A DNA stretch of 42,065 nucleotides, taken from positions 1 through 42,065 of the forward strand of contig JAFGSJ010000120.1 of the NCBI GenBank assembly GCA_016934675.1, written 5' to 3'. Below are positions 24,794-32,737 of this stretch, piece after piece. The notes under the pieces are model-generated. The model saw only the letters and a list, made by a program, of their open reading frames with translations. It did no database searches and was not told the origin of the DNA. Position 1 is the first letter of the stretch. Every line of letters begins with the position of its first letter. The DNA comes from a bacterium. Its GTDB lineage: Bacteria > CSSED10-310 > JAFGSJ01. The position numbers and the translations under genes are program-made.

Positions 24794-25807
24794 ATCAAAG
24801 GTTTCAAAAAAATCATCCTCAGTAGTATCAGTATCAGACGGTTGAAAGGTGGGCACTTCATTGTCCTGTTTCTGGTCTAAGTGCAGGGTATGCAGCGTAA
24901 AAGTGGGCTGTGAACCAGCCTGTTCGGGCAGGTCTAGAATGATAAAAGCGGGAGAATGACTGGTCTGCTCGTGCCCGCGACCAAGAGCTCCAGGCGTGAC
25001 AATATAATTGCTTTTGGGCTCGATGGTATAGCTCCGGTACGGAAGTAATGGTTCTTCATAGATAAACCATGACTGACTCTGCTCTTCCTTTTTATAGAAA
25101 AGCAAAGGGTCCGGGCAGCCGCCCACGAACATGATCGTCCGCCAATGGGTCATCCAGGCGAAATTTTTATTGAGCAGGTTCTGGATGTCCTTGATTCTTT
25201 TCTCGAAAGACAAGGTTTGCTCCCCGGCATCAGACAGCATGTTTGCCACCTGGCGATAACTTTCAATTTGATCGTAATAGCTATTGTTCCAGGAACCATA
25301 GGCAAATCTGATTTCCAGATTAAAATGATATTCGCTGAAAAGCTTGTTTTTCAAAAGCATCCGATTGATAAAAACATCCGTTCCCGGATGCTGGTGCCAA
25401 AGCAGGTGAACCAGGTTGTCCTGTTTGATGTTTTTCAATGAAATCTGTTTTGTTTTAAAGAACAGGTCTCGTTGAAAAGTGGCCAGGTCTTGCTTACCGA
25501 TCAGGGAATGCATGATCAGACCCTGCTTGAGATAGTCCAGAATTTTGATGACCTGATCGGGATCATTGATCCCACCCAGCTTGAGATTGTTGGCCACGAT
25601 ACGATCATCAACGGTTTCTGCATTAAAATATCGGGCCGAAAAAAAACGAGCGATTTCCAGACATTGGTTTGGTAGACTTCCAGCCCCAATTGTATCGCCA
25701 AGATTGATCAATCGGTTGACCATGGGATGACTGGTCGCCAGTTCCGACAATAGGGCCGCAAAACTATGCAGGTCCGCATTGATATTTGAAAGTATGGCTG
25801 TTTTCAT
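24788..25807 (-). CDS. Degenerate metallophosphoesterase-like protein
   Basis: A 339-residue protein whose layout follows calcineurin-like/YfcE-ApaH phosphoesterases. The ligand motifs are mostly altered. The first, normally SDIHGN, reads SNINAD (res 7-12). The second, LGDTIG, keeps its Asp. The third, normally GNHD, reads GKQD. The GHTH motif reads GGCP (FVGGCPDPLL). The family's closing NPGSVG is recognisable as TPGALGRG. The middle is enlarged by about 90 helical residues. With most of the di-metal ligands gone, it is probably a non-catalytic relative, perhaps a binding or regulatory protein; that is inference. It lies between two GT39 genes but on the opposite strand, overlapping the first by 6 nt at the 3' end. 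Confidence 0.65.
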   Translation of the reverse strand: MKTAILSNINADLHSFAALLSELATSHPMVNRLINLGDTIGAGSLPNQCLEIARFFSARYFNAETVDDRIVANNLKLGGINDPDQVIKILDYLKQGLIMHSLIGKQDLATFQRDLFFKTKQISLKNIKQDNLVHLLWHQHPGTDVFINRMLLKNKLFSEYHFNLEIRFAYGSWNNSYYDQIESYRQVANMLSDAGEQTLSFEKRIKDIQNLLNKNFAWMTHWRTIMFVGGCPDPLLFYKKEEQSQSWFIYEEPLLPYRSYTIEPKSNYIVTPGALGRGHEQTSHSPAFIILDLPEQAGSQPTFTLHTLHLDQKQDNEVPTFQPSDTDTTEDDFFETFDL

Positions 25808-26199
25808 TGTTGTATTATAGTCATTTTTTCTATTCTATGAGTGTCGCCTGGTCCTTCTCTGATGACTGTGATCAGTTTTCAGTCGAGTCTTGCCTCCATC
25901 ATACATGACCGGTTTTTTTTTGCAAGATATTTCCGGTTAACTCGCTGCTTTATCATGAAAAATTCGTCTGGTCTGGGAAAACAGACTTACCGGTTCACAC
26001 TGATCCACCACTATGATTTGATAAAGTCGGAATGAGTCTCACTGCTTTTCACGATTAAAAGGAATTGTGCTATACTATCTCAGTGGTTTCTCCCTTTTTG
26101 TTTTTCAATAATCGATCCGGATTACAACGTTCTGGACCGGAGATGCCACTTTTTTCATAGGTCATGTTTCATGAGTAATGCTTGAGAATGGAGGAAGCT
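25808..26199. other. Intergenic region before the second GT39 gene
   Basis: About 390 bp with no credible gene. Two ATG-rich short frames lack ribosome-binding sites. It contains the promoter at 26068-26076 and ends with GGAGG (26190-26194), which sets the start of the next gene. Confidence 0.55.
26068..26076 (+). promoter_or_regulatory. Extended -10 promoter for the second GT39 gene
   Basis: TGCTATACT is an extended -10 with 5 of 6 matches in the hexamer (26071-26076). A weak -35 (TTTCAC, 26047-26052) sits 18 nt upstream. The form is almost identical to the sites at 22895 and 11355. Confidence 0.5.
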
Positions 26200-27741
26200 G
26201 TGCAGGCCGAAAATAACCGGCCCAGACATCGCCCAGGTCTATGTTTTGGTATTATCCTGGCTGTCGCGTTCGCTTTACGTCTGATCAATCTGGGCAAATA
26301 CAGTTTTTGGCATGATGAGGTCGCTTACTTGGTGACGGTTAAAAGTCTGGTCCAGATTATCTCCGGACATCTGGCTGTCAAAGGATCACTCTTTTTCCAT
26401 ATTCAGGCTTACCTGTGGAGTTATCTCGGTCCCAATCTTTTTGTGCTGCGATTATTACCTGTTCTATGGAGTGTCTCGAGTGTGGCGATCACCTATATTA
26501 TGAGTGCTCGACTCTATGACCGCAGGACGGCTTGCTTGGCCTCATTCCTGATGGCTGTATCACCCTTCAGTATTCATTATGCCCAGGAATTTAAGATGTA
26601 TTCGGTCATGATTTGCCTGTCTTTGATGAGTTACTATCTGTTTTACCTCTTCATAATCGCGGATGAATGTGTTCGCCGGTGGCGTTTCCTGGCTATTGTC
26701 AATGCCCTGATGCTCTATACCCATTATTATGGAGTGATTGTCATTGTGGTCGAGACACTCTATCTTTATATTTTTTGTGGGCAATCCGGTAAAAAGACCC
26801 CCTTTCTTTTTTCGTTATTGGGCAGTTTTCTTTTATATTTCCCCTGGTTCCTGGTAATCGAGTTAACCTATTGCCAGGTGATCGGTGTTTTCAATGCCAG
26901 TTGGATACCGGCTTGGAACCTGCTCAAACCCTTTCTTTCTCTTTTTCACTACAGTGCCGGTTATCATTCTCCCCTGAAAGTCGGTCTTGGCCTTACCTTC
27001 ATCTTTCTCGGATTGGCTGTCTGGGCGATGGTCCATGATTTGAAGGGTCAAAAGATCACGGGGACTAATCCGACGATCTACCTGGCCATGATCTTGTGCG
27101 GCTCCATGATTGTAACCAGCCTGATTGCGTTGTGGAATAATATCTGGTTGGACCGTTACCTTTGTTTCATGTTTGGCCCGTTCATACTTGGGGCCGGGCG
27201 CGGTTTGGCCTGCATTCGCAAACCCATGGTGCAAGCCATAGTGGTCCTTATTCTTCTCCTGGGCCTGGTGTTACCGGTCTTGTTCATTTATCAAAACAGG
27301 GTCCCGCGTGAAGACAAAACCACTGTCTATGCCAAAAAAGACGTGATCGGGGCAGCCAGGGTCCTTGACCGGAATGTCAAACCAGGCGACCTGGTGATCA
27401 ATACTTCATGGAGTACGATTATCCCACTGAAATTCCACATGACCAGGTCTTTGGCCATACCATATGTGGTCCTGTCATCGGGCAGTTTTCGCCATGTGTC
27501 ACACATCGGGGGCGATTTTATCTATGACCACGACCTGTATCCACATCTTTTAGACAGGACAATTACCGGTCATGACCGGATCTGGCTGGTCCATTCCTCA
27601 TGGCCGACATTAACCGAGGAGCTCGAGTCAAGAATGGTCAAGGAATGGATGTTAACTCATTGCTCTCTTGAAGAGAACGAGTCCTTTCTCGGCATCGATC
27701 TTTTTCTGTTTCGCCAATGCGGGTCGAACATCAGACAATGA
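26200..27741 (+). CDS. GT39-type (ArnT/PMT family) membrane glycosyltransferase, second copy
   Basis: A 513-residue polytopic membrane protein. The catalytic loop is Asp39-Glu40 in LGKYSFWHDEVAYLV, directly after the first TM helix, the classical GT39 position. About ten further TM helices follow, including SPFSIHYAQEFKMYSVMI, a motif seen in many bacterial members, and a soluble C-terminal part (GDLVINTSWSTIIPLKFHM, RIWLVHSSWPTLTEEL). It should use a polyprenyl-phosphate sugar donor outside the cytoplasm. The start is decided by GGAGG (26190-26194), 5 nt before a GTG at 26200; the ATG at 26188 lies upstream of that site and is unlikely. It is only distantly similar to the GT39 protein at 23018. 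The stop overlaps the convergent hydrolase gene by 11 nt. Confidence 0.87.
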   Translation: MQAENNRPRHRPGLCFGIILAVAFALRLINLGKYSFWHDEVAYLVTVKSLVQIISGHLAVKGSLFFHIQAYLWSYLGPNLFVLRLLPVLWSVSSVAITYIMSARLYDRRTACLASFLMAVSPFSIHYAQEFKMYSVMICLSLMSYYLFYLFIIADECVRRWRFLAIVNALMLYTHYYGVIVIVVETLYLYIFCGQSGKKTPFLFSLLGSFLLYFPWFLVIELTYCQVIGVFNASWIPAWNLLKPFLSLFHYSAGYHSPLKVGLGLTFIFLGLAVWAMVHDLKGQKITGTNPTIYLAMILCGSMIVTSLIALWNNIWLDRYLCFMFGPFILGAGRGLACIRKPMVQAIVVLILLLGLVLPVLFIYQNRVPREDKTTVYAKKDVIGAARVLDRNVKPGDLVINTSWSTIIPLKFHMTRSLAIPYVVLSSGSFRHVSHIGGDFIYDHDLYPHLLDRTITGHDRIWLVHSSWPTLTEELESRMVKEWMLTHCSLEENESFLGIDLFLFRQCGSNIRQ

Positions 27742-28300
27742 GTTTATGGACAGCCCTGAACTCAGGCAGATCGGTCCGGCGGAGCCATTCGAAGGCCACC
27801 ATTTCGAAAGTGACAATTGTGATTCCGTTCAATTTCATCCGTTCGAGCGCGATGTGATAATCCTTTTCGGACCTCGAACAGACCGCATCAGCGGCGATGA
27901 AAACCTCGAAACCTTTGTCCCGGGCATCGAATGCTGTCTGGAGTACACAGACATGGCTTTCAATGCCGACCAGAACGAGTTGAGGCCGGCCCTGATGGGT
28001 CGCCAGCCGTTCGAGAAAGGAAGGCTCACCAAAACAACTGAAAGCGATCTTCTCGACCGGCTCATAGTAATTATAGGGGGCCATGGCCCCGATCAGACCG
28101 GCGGTTGTCCGGCCCAAACCAGCGGGATATTGTTCGGTGACAATAATGGGCACTTCGAGTATGCCGGCGGCTTTGACCAAACGACCGATCCGGTCCTCGA
28201 CCGTCTCCCGGGCCGACATAACCCGGACCAGTTTCTCCTGAAAATCGATCAATACAACCAGGGCTGACTCTCGAGCCAACATGTTTGTTCTCATGACCAT
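27731..28300 (-). CDS. Isochorismatase-family cysteine hydrolase (YcaC type)
   Basis: A 189-residue cytosolic hydrolase with the complete triad: Asp19 (VLIDFQEKL), Lys84 (PVEKIAFSCF) and Cys118 (GIESHVCVLQTA). IIVTEQYPAGLG and the FEVFIAADAVCSR segment with the cis-peptide region complete the family pattern. Members hydrolyse amides such as nicotinamide or unknown substrates; the YcaC-like group, which this most resembles, has no firm physiological substrate. GGAGG lies 4 nt before the ATG at 28300, or 10 nt before an ATG at 28294. Its 3' end overlaps the GT39 gene by 11 nt. Context gives no pathway. Confidence 0.88.
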   Translation of the reverse strand: MVMRTNMLARESALVVLIDFQEKLVRVMSARETVEDRIGRLVKAAGILEVPIIVTEQYPAGLGRTTAGLIGAMAPYNYYEPVEKIAFSCFGEPSFLERLATHQGRPQLVLVGIESHVCVLQTAFDARDKGFEVFIAADAVCSRSEKDYHIALERMKLNGITIVTFEMVAFEWLRRTDLPEFRAVHKLIV

Positions 28301-28891
28301 CTTTCCTCCCGCTTTCCCAATTCAGTTTCATGTTCATACTTCCTCCATTATTACCAAACAATAGTCCGGATGTCTAATCGAAATCGATTGAAGTTCGTCT
28401 TTCTTTGAAAGAGGAAAACATACCCCCAGGACCCGGCGACATTCTTTAGCGATGTCTCGTTCCACCTGGTACAATGGTATGAGTTCCGCGTTTAGGGGCT
28501 GTCGATTTAATGCTGCCCAGCGGCGGGGGAGCAGTGGGTGGAATTCTCGAAACTGTAACTATCTGAATTTATTGATTTTAACGATAATCCTCCCCCGGCC
28601 CGCTCCAAAGGGGGACAGGATGTTTTCAGATTTTAGAGAATTGGTGTTTGACCCCCCCCAAATTCCAGTCTTTTTTTGCTCGACTGTCCCTCTGTGTGTG
28701 GGTGGGAACCGGTTGGTGAGGAATTGTAAAAAATTCCAGGACAAGAATGACGGGGACTGGGTGAATCCCCGTTCTCCCCTTGCATTTCCGTCTTTCAGAT
28801 GATAGGAAAGAAAAGGAGGCTGGCTACTCGCCTTGACTTGAATACTGCTGGTCGGAGATAGTCAGACCGGATCGCTCTCAAAGGACAACAT
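28301..28891. other. Gene-poor region of 590 bp with G/C tracts
   Basis: No frame here has a ribosome-binding site or recognisable protein motif. The sequence contains runs of G and C, for example GGGGGAG near 28520 and CTCCCCC near 28605, which are complementary, and an eight-C run near 28655. A possible promoter (28833-28862) lies at the right end. It may be the relic of a former gene or repeat; I cannot say which. Confidence 0.5.
28833..28862 (+). promoter_or_regulatory. Possible promoter of the PIN-PhoH gene
   Basis: TTGACT (5 of 6) and GATAGT (4 of 6) are separated by 18 nt, ending about 30 bp before the start codon, with AAAGGA as ribosome-binding site in between. Confidence 0.4.
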
Positions 28892-30220
28892 ATGCCACAT
28901 GCGAACAGGTTGTACGTTCTTGATACCAATGTAATCCTACATGACAGTACCTGTATCAACCAGTTTCATGAACATGACATTGTGTTACCGATTTCGGTGC
29001 TCGAAGAGTTAGATCGTTTCAAGAAGGGCAATGAATCGATCAATTTCCATGCCCGTCAGTTTGTGCGGACCCTCGATTCCTTGAGCGGCGAGGCTTTTTT
29101 TGACGGTGGGGTCAAGATCGGTGAGAACAAGGGCCGCATCCTGGTCAAACTCGAACAGAAATTACACGAGGACCTGTCCCTGAATTTTTCGACGGCCAAG
29201 ACGGACCATCATGTTCTGAACTGTGCCTATTACCTGGTCAAGGAACATCCGGATCGGGAAGTGATCATTGTGACCAAGGACGTGAATCTGCGGATGAAGG
29301 CCAAGGCTTTGGGTTTGATCGCCCAGGATTATCGGACCGACCATATTCGTGATGTGAAGCTACTCTATGCCGGCCATCGCAAATTCGACGACGTGGCCCC
29401 CGAACTGGTCGATCAGCTTTATGCCGAACCGGGCGAAGTCGATTATGCCCTGTTTCCCTCCTCGGTCCAGGTCCAACCGAACGAATATTTCATCATCCGG
29501 AACGCCAAGAAATCAGCCCTGGCTACCTATGATCCCGAAGTCCAGAAAATCAAGCGGATTACCCGCATGAGCGCCTACGGCATCGAACCGCGGAATGCGG
29601 AACAAACCTTTACCCTCCACGCCCTGCTCAAAAAGAGCATTCAATTGGTCACGATTTCGGGCAAGGCTGGCACGGGTAAAACGCTCCTGGCCCTGGCCGC
29701 CGCCCTCGAAAACCGCAAGGACTACCGCCAGATTTTCATGGCCCGCCCGATCATTCCCCTCAGCAATCGCGACATCGGTTATCTGCCCGGCGATGTGCAT
29801 GCCAAAATCGACCCGTACATGCAGCCGCTCTATGACAATCTCGGCGTGATCCAGAACCAGTTCCCCGAAACAGATAAACGTAACAAACTCATCCGGGAGT
29901 TGCTCGATTTCGGCAAACTGGTCATCACGCCGCTGGCCTATATACGCGGGCGGAGCCTGGTCGACGTTTATTTCATCGTGGACGAGGCCCAGAACCTGAC
30001 CCCACACGAGATCAAAACCATTATCACTCGGGCCGGCGATGGCACTAAAATGGTTTTTACCGGCGATATGTTCCAGATCGATCATCCCTATCTGAACAGT
30101 TACTCGAACGGTCTGGCCTATCTGATCGATAAAATGCAGGGCCAGAACATCTTTGCCCATATCAATCTCGAAAAAGGCGTCCGGTCGGAACTGGCCGAAC
30201 TGGCCAGTAACTTGCTCTGA
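28892..30220 (+). CDS. PIN-PhoH fusion ATPase (PhoH2/YlaK type)
   Basis: A 442-residue cytosolic protein. Residues 5-135 are a PIN ribonuclease domain with Asp11 (YVLDTNVIL), Glu38 (SVLEELDRFK), and the acidic positions in TDHHVLNCAYYL and VTKDVNLRMKA. After a linker, residues ~235-442 are the PhoH P-loop ATPase: Walker A GKAGTGKT (257-264), ARPIIPLSNRDIGYLPGD, and Walker B YFIVDEAQN (Asp364-Glu365). PhoH2 proteins couple ATP-driven unwinding to PIN cleavage of RNA. In some bacteria a small PhoAT antitoxin precedes them; none is evident here. The S41 peptidase gene follows after 12 nt, so the two are probably cotranscribed. Confidence 0.93.
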   Translation: MPHANRLYVLDTNVILHDSTCINQFHEHDIVLPISVLEELDRFKKGNESINFHARQFVRTLDSLSGEAFFDGGVKIGENKGRILVKLEQKLHEDLSLNFSTAKTDHHVLNCAYYLVKEHPDREVIIVTKDVNLRMKAKALGLIAQDYRTDHIRDVKLLYAGHRKFDDVAPELVDQLYAEPGEVDYALFPSSVQVQPNEYFIIRNAKKSALATYDPEVQKIKRITRMSAYGIEPRNAEQTFTLHALLKKSIQLVTISGKAGTGKTLLALAAALENRKDYRQIFMARPIIPLSNRDIGYLPGDVHAKIDPYMQPLYDNLGVIQNQFPETDKRNKLIRELLDFGKLVITPLAYIRGRSLVDVYFIVDEAQNLTPHEIKTIITRAGDGTKMVFTGDMFQIDHPYLNSYSNGLAYLIDKMQGQNIFAHINLEKGVRSELAELASNLL

Positions 30221-30232
30221 GGAGGTAGTCTG

Positions 30233-31606
30233 ATGGTTTCATTACAAACGAAAAGCCGCACTAAGCTGCATTCCCCCTTCGTAATACTACTCATTCTGGT
30301 GGGATTGTTGAGCGGTATCGGACAGGGGTTCGCACAAGTCAACACATTCGCTGCGGAGGATAAAAATATGAAACTCGATCGGGCGAAGCGGGACCAGATC
30401 ATTGATACGCTGGTAAGTACCTTACGACAATACTATATCCTGCCGGACAAAGCTGAGGAAATGATCACGCTGCTTCGGAACAATCAGACCGCGGGCATGT
30501 ACGATCAATATACGGAGCGGGACCCTTTTATCGGTCAGTTGACCAGGGACCTTCAGTCGGTGAATCGGGACCGGCACCTGGGAGTCTGGCCTCTTGAATG
30601 GAGCTTGAGCCTGGGTGAAATCTCTGCCGAAGAGAAGGAGCATGAAGCACAGATCAAGCGTTACAACAATTACGGTTTGCCCACAGTCACGCGATTACCG
30701 GGCAATATCGGCTACCTGGAGATACTCGATTTCGAGTCGCCGCCGGAAGCTGCCCGGTCCTGTATCGCCGCCCTGAATTTCCTGGCCAATTGCGATGCGA
30801 TCGTGCTTGATGTCCGCCGCTGTGGTGGGGGCGAAGGTTACCTGGTCCAGCTTCTGCTGAGTTATTTCTTCAAGGAACCGGTCGAATTTTTACGGGCCTA
30901 TACCCGGCACACGGACACAAGCGAACAGATCTGGACCATGCCCTATGTTCAGGGGCCGAGCCTGGTTGACCTGCCGCTGTATGTTCTGCAGAGCCGGCGG
31001 ACCGCCTCGGCGGCCGAGAGCATGTGCCATGCCCTCCAGGCGTTGAAACGGGCGACCATCGTGGGCGAGACTTCCCGGGGAGCGGCCCATATGGTCGAAG
31101 AATTGAATTTTCTCGACTTATCCATCTGCATCTCGGTTTCGATCAGTGATGTGACCAGTCCGGTCACGGGCCTGAGTTGGGAAAAGACCGGCGTTGCTCC
31201 CGATCTGTCCTGCGATGCGGAAAAGGCCCTGGCTGAAGCCGCTCGACATGCCCTGACTGAAACCGTTAAAATGGATAGCCCACCTCGGCTCAAACAGTTA
31301 CGTCAATGGGCCCTCGAGTTTTATCAGGCGGAACTCGAGCCTGTCCGGATCGAGGACGAGCAGTGGCAGAAAATCTGCGGTTCCTATGGTGAAACAGTCA
31401 CTGTCCGGCGCGAGAATGGTCAGACACGCCTCATCCAAAAGGACAGGGAACCTCCCCTAACTTTCGTCCCGGTCGGTGGGTTCGAATTCGCTGCCCGCGA
31501 ACGTGAAGTCCGGATCAGTTTCAAACCTGATGAGCACGGTCTTTGCGCCGAGTTGGACATCGATTTTGCCAACGGCTTCAAGTATACCTATACACGCACC
31601 AGATGA
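30233..31606 (+). CDS. Exported S41-family serine peptidase
   Basis: A 457-residue protein with an N-terminal export signal (13 polar residues, then PFVILLILVGLLSGIGQGFAQ). An S41 N-terminal helical domain follows (LDRAKRDQIIDTLVSTLRQYYILPDKAEEM), resembling the retinol-binding IRBP/tricorn-like branch. The catalytic core runs from about 155 (NIGYLEILDFESP, AIVLDVRRCGGGEGYLVQLLLSYFF). The likely nucleophile is Ser259 in RRTASAAESMCHAL, then VGETSRGAAH. No PDZ domain is seen. The last ~100 residues (WALEFYQAELEPVRI, CGSYGETVTVRRENGQTRLIQ) form a beta-rich domain found after S41 cores in this branch. It probably cleaves peptides in the periplasm. The ribosome-binding site GGAGG directly follows the phoH stop. 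Confidence 0.87.
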   Translation: MVSLQTKSRTKLHSPFVILLILVGLLSGIGQGFAQVNTFAAEDKNMKLDRAKRDQIIDTLVSTLRQYYILPDKAEEMITLLRNNQTAGMYDQYTERDPFIGQLTRDLQSVNRDRHLGVWPLEWSLSLGEISAEEKEHEAQIKRYNNYGLPTVTRLPGNIGYLEILDFESPPEAARSCIAALNFLANCDAIVLDVRRCGGGEGYLVQLLLSYFFKEPVEFLRAYTRHTDTSEQIWTMPYVQGPSLVDLPLYVLQSRRTASAAESMCHALQALKRATIVGETSRGAAHMVEELNFLDLSICISVSISDVTSPVTGLSWEKTGVAPDLSCDAEKALAEAARHALTETVKMDSPPRLKQLRQWALEFYQAELEPVRIEDEQWQKICGSYGETVTVRRENGQTRLIQKDREPPLTFVPVGGFEFAAREREVRISFKPDEHGLCAELDIDFANGFKYTYTRTR

Positions 31607-31699
31607 TGTGCCGGTTGCACTTGCTTTCACCGCTCGAGTCTGCTATTGTCATACGAATTAATTGGTATCATGAATCCCAAGGTGAAGGGGAGTAGCATG

Positions 31700-32731
31700 A
31701 TGACGCGGACGCTATTGGTAACGGGCGGAGCCGGTTTTATCGGCAGTAATTTTATCGAATTTTGGCTGGAACATCATCCGGACGATACGATCATCGTGCT
31801 CGATGCCCTGACCTATGCAGGTAATCCGCACAATTTTCTGGACGAGGTCAAAAACTCGGGCCATTTCATCTTTCGTTATGGCAATGTGCTTAACGAGGAA
31901 CTGGTGAGTGATCTGGTCTCGCAAGCCGATATTGTCGTGCATTTTGCGGCGGAATCGCACGTAGCCCGGTCTATTTTCGAGAATAAGACCTTCTATCAGA
32001 CTGATGTTCTGGGGACACAGGTGGTGGCCAACGCAGTCCTGAAGAATCGGACCCGGATCGAGCGTTTCCTGCACATATCGTCCTCGGAGATATACGGCAC
32101 GGCCCAGACGGTGCCCATGACCGAAGAGCACCCTTTGAACCCTCTGACGCCCTATGCAAGTGCCAAAGCCGGTGCCGACCGGTTGGTCTATTCCTATTGG
32201 GCCACGTATGACATACCGGCGGTCCTGGTCCGACCGTTCAACAATTACGGCCCGCGTCAGCATCTGGAAAAGGTCATCCCCCGTTTTATCACCAATGCCA
32301 TGCAGAACAAGCCCCTTCATATTCACGGGGACGGTTCGGCCCGACGTGACTGGTTATATGTTCGGGATACCTGTGCCCGGCTCGAACAGATCATCGAAGC
32401 TCCATTGCAGGCAGTGAAAGGGCAGGCCTTCAATATCGGCTCGGGTTACGATCTGGATATTCTGTCGATTGCCCGGATGATCTTGGCTTACTTCAATCGG
32501 GACGAAAGTTTGCTGGTCCATATGCCTGACCGGCCCGGTCAGGTCCAGCGCCACGTGTCCTCGACCCACAAAGCGGAACAGGTCCTGGACGTAAAACCCG
32601 CGCGACCGTTCGAGCAGGGGCTCGAACAGACCATGGGCTGGTACGACCAGAACCGTGAATGGTGGCGGCCCCTCGAATGGATGAAAGAGGTCGTGATCAT
32701 GGGGCCTAACGGTAGTTTGCAACACTATTAA
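31700..32731 (+). CDS. NAD-dependent sugar-nucleotide 4,6-dehydratase (extended SDR)
   Basis: About 343 residues. It has a Rossmann start TGGAGFIGSNF (8-18), VVHFAAESHVARSI, the SDR catalytic Tyr152-x3-Lys156 (YASAKAG) and RPFNNYGPRQ. The residues at the dehydratase TDE position read S-S-E (HISSSEIYG). GTAQTVPMTEEHPLNP resembles the LegB/UDP-GlcNAc 4,6-dehydratase group more than RmlB. The product, a 4-keto-6-deoxy sugar nucleotide, would feed the aminotransferase that starts 6 nt downstream. The start is set by AAGGGGAG (31685-31692): ATG at 31700 is 7 nt away, with ATG at 31697 as alternative; the frame extension to 31646 crosses an extended -10-like TGGTATCAT. General annotation as dTDP-glucose 4,6-dehydratase is also possible. 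Confidence 0.88.
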   Translation: MTRTLLVTGGAGFIGSNFIEFWLEHHPDDTIIVLDALTYAGNPHNFLDEVKNSGHFIFRYGNVLNEELVSDLVSQADIVVHFAAESHVARSIFENKTFYQTDVLGTQVVANAVLKNRTRIERFLHISSSEIYGTAQTVPMTEEHPLNPLTPYASAKAGADRLVYSYWATYDIPAVLVRPFNNYGPRQHLEKVIPRFITNAMQNKPLHIHGDGSARRDWLYVRDTCARLEQIIEAPLQAVKGQAFNIGSGYDLDILSIARMILAYFNRDESLLVHMPDRPGQVQRHVSSTHKAEQVLDVKPARPFEQGLEQTMGWYDQNREWWRPLEWMKEVVIMGPNGSLQHY

Positions 32732-32737
32732 TTACTC

